Source of the DNA: Himantopus leucocephalus | Taxonomy: Eukaryota; Chordata; Aves; Charadriiformes; Recurvirostridae | Length of the DNA: 64,000 nt | Direction: 5' to 3' | Assembly: GCA_003993805.1 (NCBI GenBank) | Contig: RSEF01000003.1 | Coordinates: 80,125,537-80,189,536, forward strand | Part shown: in pieces, positions 61,941 to 64,000 of the stretch | Numbering within the stretch: the first letter of the stretch is position 1 | How the letters are laid out: every line of letters begins with the position of its first letter | Program-made: the position numbers and the translations under genes | Notes under the pieces: generated by a model | What the model was told of the DNA's origin: nothing | Databases searched by the model: none | What the model saw: only the letters and a program-made list of their open reading frames with translations

Positions 61941-64000
61941 AGCTTCGTTAGTGCTTTCACTGTGAAACTTCATAGACAACATGCTTAGCTGTGCTGGCCG
62001 AGAGCTGCCTTACGCACTGATTTCCAAAGCCATCTTACGCCAAGCATTGTTTCTGTAACCGTATGAAAATGTGCACGCGTTTTTGAGCTGTGGCCGAATG
62101 GGATAAGGAGATTTTTGGCACAACAATGAAGAATGACAATGGAATTAAGGGGATTTTCAAAAGAAGAAATAAAGCATTTTTGTAACTAATATGTGTATAT
62201 GGTTATGAAAGCTTAAAAGATCAAATGGGAACAAAGCATTTGTATCCCTTATGTATGAGTTTCATATAGGTCCATCCAAATGTACACAGAGAACTTAAGC
62301 ACAGAAAATTTATATGGTGGTGCATATAAAACAGTATATTTTAGTACTAAAAAGGCTACATACTAACAGAGTATAAAGTTCTTGTTGAAATGTGTGTACA
62401 CAGGTAGCCTTTGTGTGTGTATATATATTAATTTTATATAAATAAATTTTATATTGCATTGAGTATTCAAATATTATTTCCTTTCCATTTAAAAAAATCT
62501 AAACTCTCAGGCAATATGAACACTCTAACTTTTGTATCGGACTTTCAGCACTTGCATTATACTGTGACATTTGCAAGGATATTTAAGGGAACTAATACAT
62601 CATATGTAGCCAAAAAGATTATTTAAAGTTACAGTAGAAAGGTGGGAGGGAAATCATGTATTCTGTTCATGATGATAGAAGTAACAGTGGAAGGGATTTT
62701 ATTCCCTTCTGATTGAATTACTTAAAAATTGACAATTAATCTGTGATAGCAGGCTAGATTCTGATTTTGTGTAAATGACTACAGCTCTGTCAGAAATAGC
62801 TATGTTGATATGATCTGACATGCCGTCTTTTTTTTTTTTTAAACACAGCACTTAATGAAAAGACTGGGAGCAAAATTCTTGTCTTGCAGACAGCAAAGAA
62901 ACTTTACTCAAGCCTCATTTCACTGGTTTAACTGAAAGGAAAATCTGACCCAAGGCTCACTAAGTAGTAATTATGGAAAATAATTTTGACATAAGCTAAA
63001 AGATAGTCATATAGCTGCATTTCCCAACATATGTGGAAGGTTTTAAAACTGATTGGAATTTATTGAGAGACAAATTCTGAAACTCCATCCATACCTTTGT
63101 TTTACATTAACAGACTGTATCGTTCACTGACTGAAAACTTCCACCATAGATACTAAAAAGAGTAAAATATTTTGTATCCGCAAAGTACCTATGTAACACC
63201 TTTCAGTTCTGTGAACCCAAGAGTGACTTTGAAGATGAATTCTGTGTCTGTTCTGTTATGAAAAGAGATATTGGTAGTGGATAACGGTTTTTTTTAAATT
63301 CAGATCTCATTCCTTTTGCTTTGTTTTGTTTTGCTTTGCACATATGCAGTTTAGTTTAACAGCACAAAATATTATCCATAATTACAGGAAGACCTCCCTC
63401 TGCTCTTTTATATTGACATCTCTCTCAGCTTTAGAATCTCCCTCTAATTTGTTGCACTATTTATTGACTGTTCTCTCCTTCCAAATGAGGGAATTTAAGG
63501 GCTTCCTTCTTTGTTTGGATAGTATGCATTCTTTCTGATTTCTTAAGTCAATTTCTGAATTAGTAAAAATTGTCTCCCACTGAGTGTAAGGTGCTTTATC
63601 AACTCACATATCATTTCTATTGTTGATATGAATGATACCACTTTTGTCTTAAGACTACTGCCATCCAGAACAGGATTTGCTAGCCATATTTACAGGTCTA
63701 TATAAATTTGCTTTTCATATACATGTACATATGATTGCATTGACATCCAAATGATTGCTTTTCGTGTGGGTCATTTTCTGTAGGTATCTTCCTGTTGAGG
63801 GTGTGCATGAGTCTCTTCGCTTTAGCATTACTCATCTGGTGCATCTGTGCCCATGCCCATGCAATGGACAGAACACGTGGTAAAAGGGGGAACGTGGTAA
63901 ATGTAGCTTGGGTTTAAACCATGTCCTACTCTTTCTTGACCATTTATCCTGTAAAGCTTTTTCTGGATTGTTTTGAATCTTCTTTTTTTTTTTTTTCTCT
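61941..64000. other. Unique DNA, no gene recognised
   Basis: Only simple repeats are visible: T run at 62829-62840, (TTTTG)-rich tract at about 63314-63339 and T14 at 63983-63996. No recognised gene. Confidence 0.45.
62412..62428. repeat. (TG)n(TA)n microsatellite
   Basis: About four TG units followed by four AT units. Confidence 0.8.

Noticed and set aside
1..64000. CRISPR arrays, operons, phage, or bacterial systems
   Set aside because: There are no regularly spaced repeats, no ribosome-binding-site plus long-ORF layout, and the CR1 and SINE content shows vertebrate nuclear DNA.

Overview
This is AT-rich vertebrate nuclear DNA, most likely from a bird or another sauropsid. The datable repeats are broken copies of CR1, the dominant LINE of birds and reptiles, plus two very old SINE relics: one MIR/CORE-like and one tRNA-derived that resembles LF-SINE. 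No mammalian L1 or Alu, DNA transposon or complete retrovirus is recognisable, and repeat density is low, which favours a bird. There are no prokaryotic features, no CRISPR array, and no rRNA or tRNA gene.

I found no complete protein-coding gene and no exon whose protein family I recognise. Almost all open frames are 60-140 codons, as expected by chance in AT-rich DNA. The window reads as a gene desert or the inside of very large introns. Several short open segments lie between good splice signals. The best are, on the plus strand, 7239-7326, 17904-17961, 26288-26336, 30063-30189, 32320-32360 and 44151-44231, and, on the minus strand, 53758-53901, 10928-11044 and 2523-2564. They are listed as low-confidence candidate exons because roughly this many acceptor/donor pairs would occur by chance in 64 kb.

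Layout: 1-11.8 kb is unique DNA with small tandem repeats. 11.87-12.32 kb is a minus-strand CR1 reverse-transcriptase fragment, followed at 12.62-12.82 kb by an unexplained GC-richer open segment. 13.9-14.5 kb is unique DNA with a nested palindrome. 21.79-21.9 kb is the tRNA-derived SINE. 22-37.7 kb is mostly unique. 37.76-40.11 kb is a CR1 cluster of two plus-strand copies and one minus-strand copy. 41.43-41.49 kb holds a strong RNA-type hairpin, and 43.75-43.91 kb a decayed minisatellite. A 100-N scaffold gap sits at 44596-44695, and a CR1 3' tail at 45.25-45.32 kb. 53.40-53.49 kb holds a dispersed-repeat-like inverted repeat, 55.06-55.17 kb the MIR relic, and 59.8-60.6 kb DNA that looks like a conserved non-coding element.

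Assembly quality matters here. Nine single Ns occur. At five of them (8316, 39104, 49340, 55360, 55569) the bases on the left are repeated almost exactly on the right, so these are contig ends abutted without merging. The direct repeats there are artefacts rather than biology.
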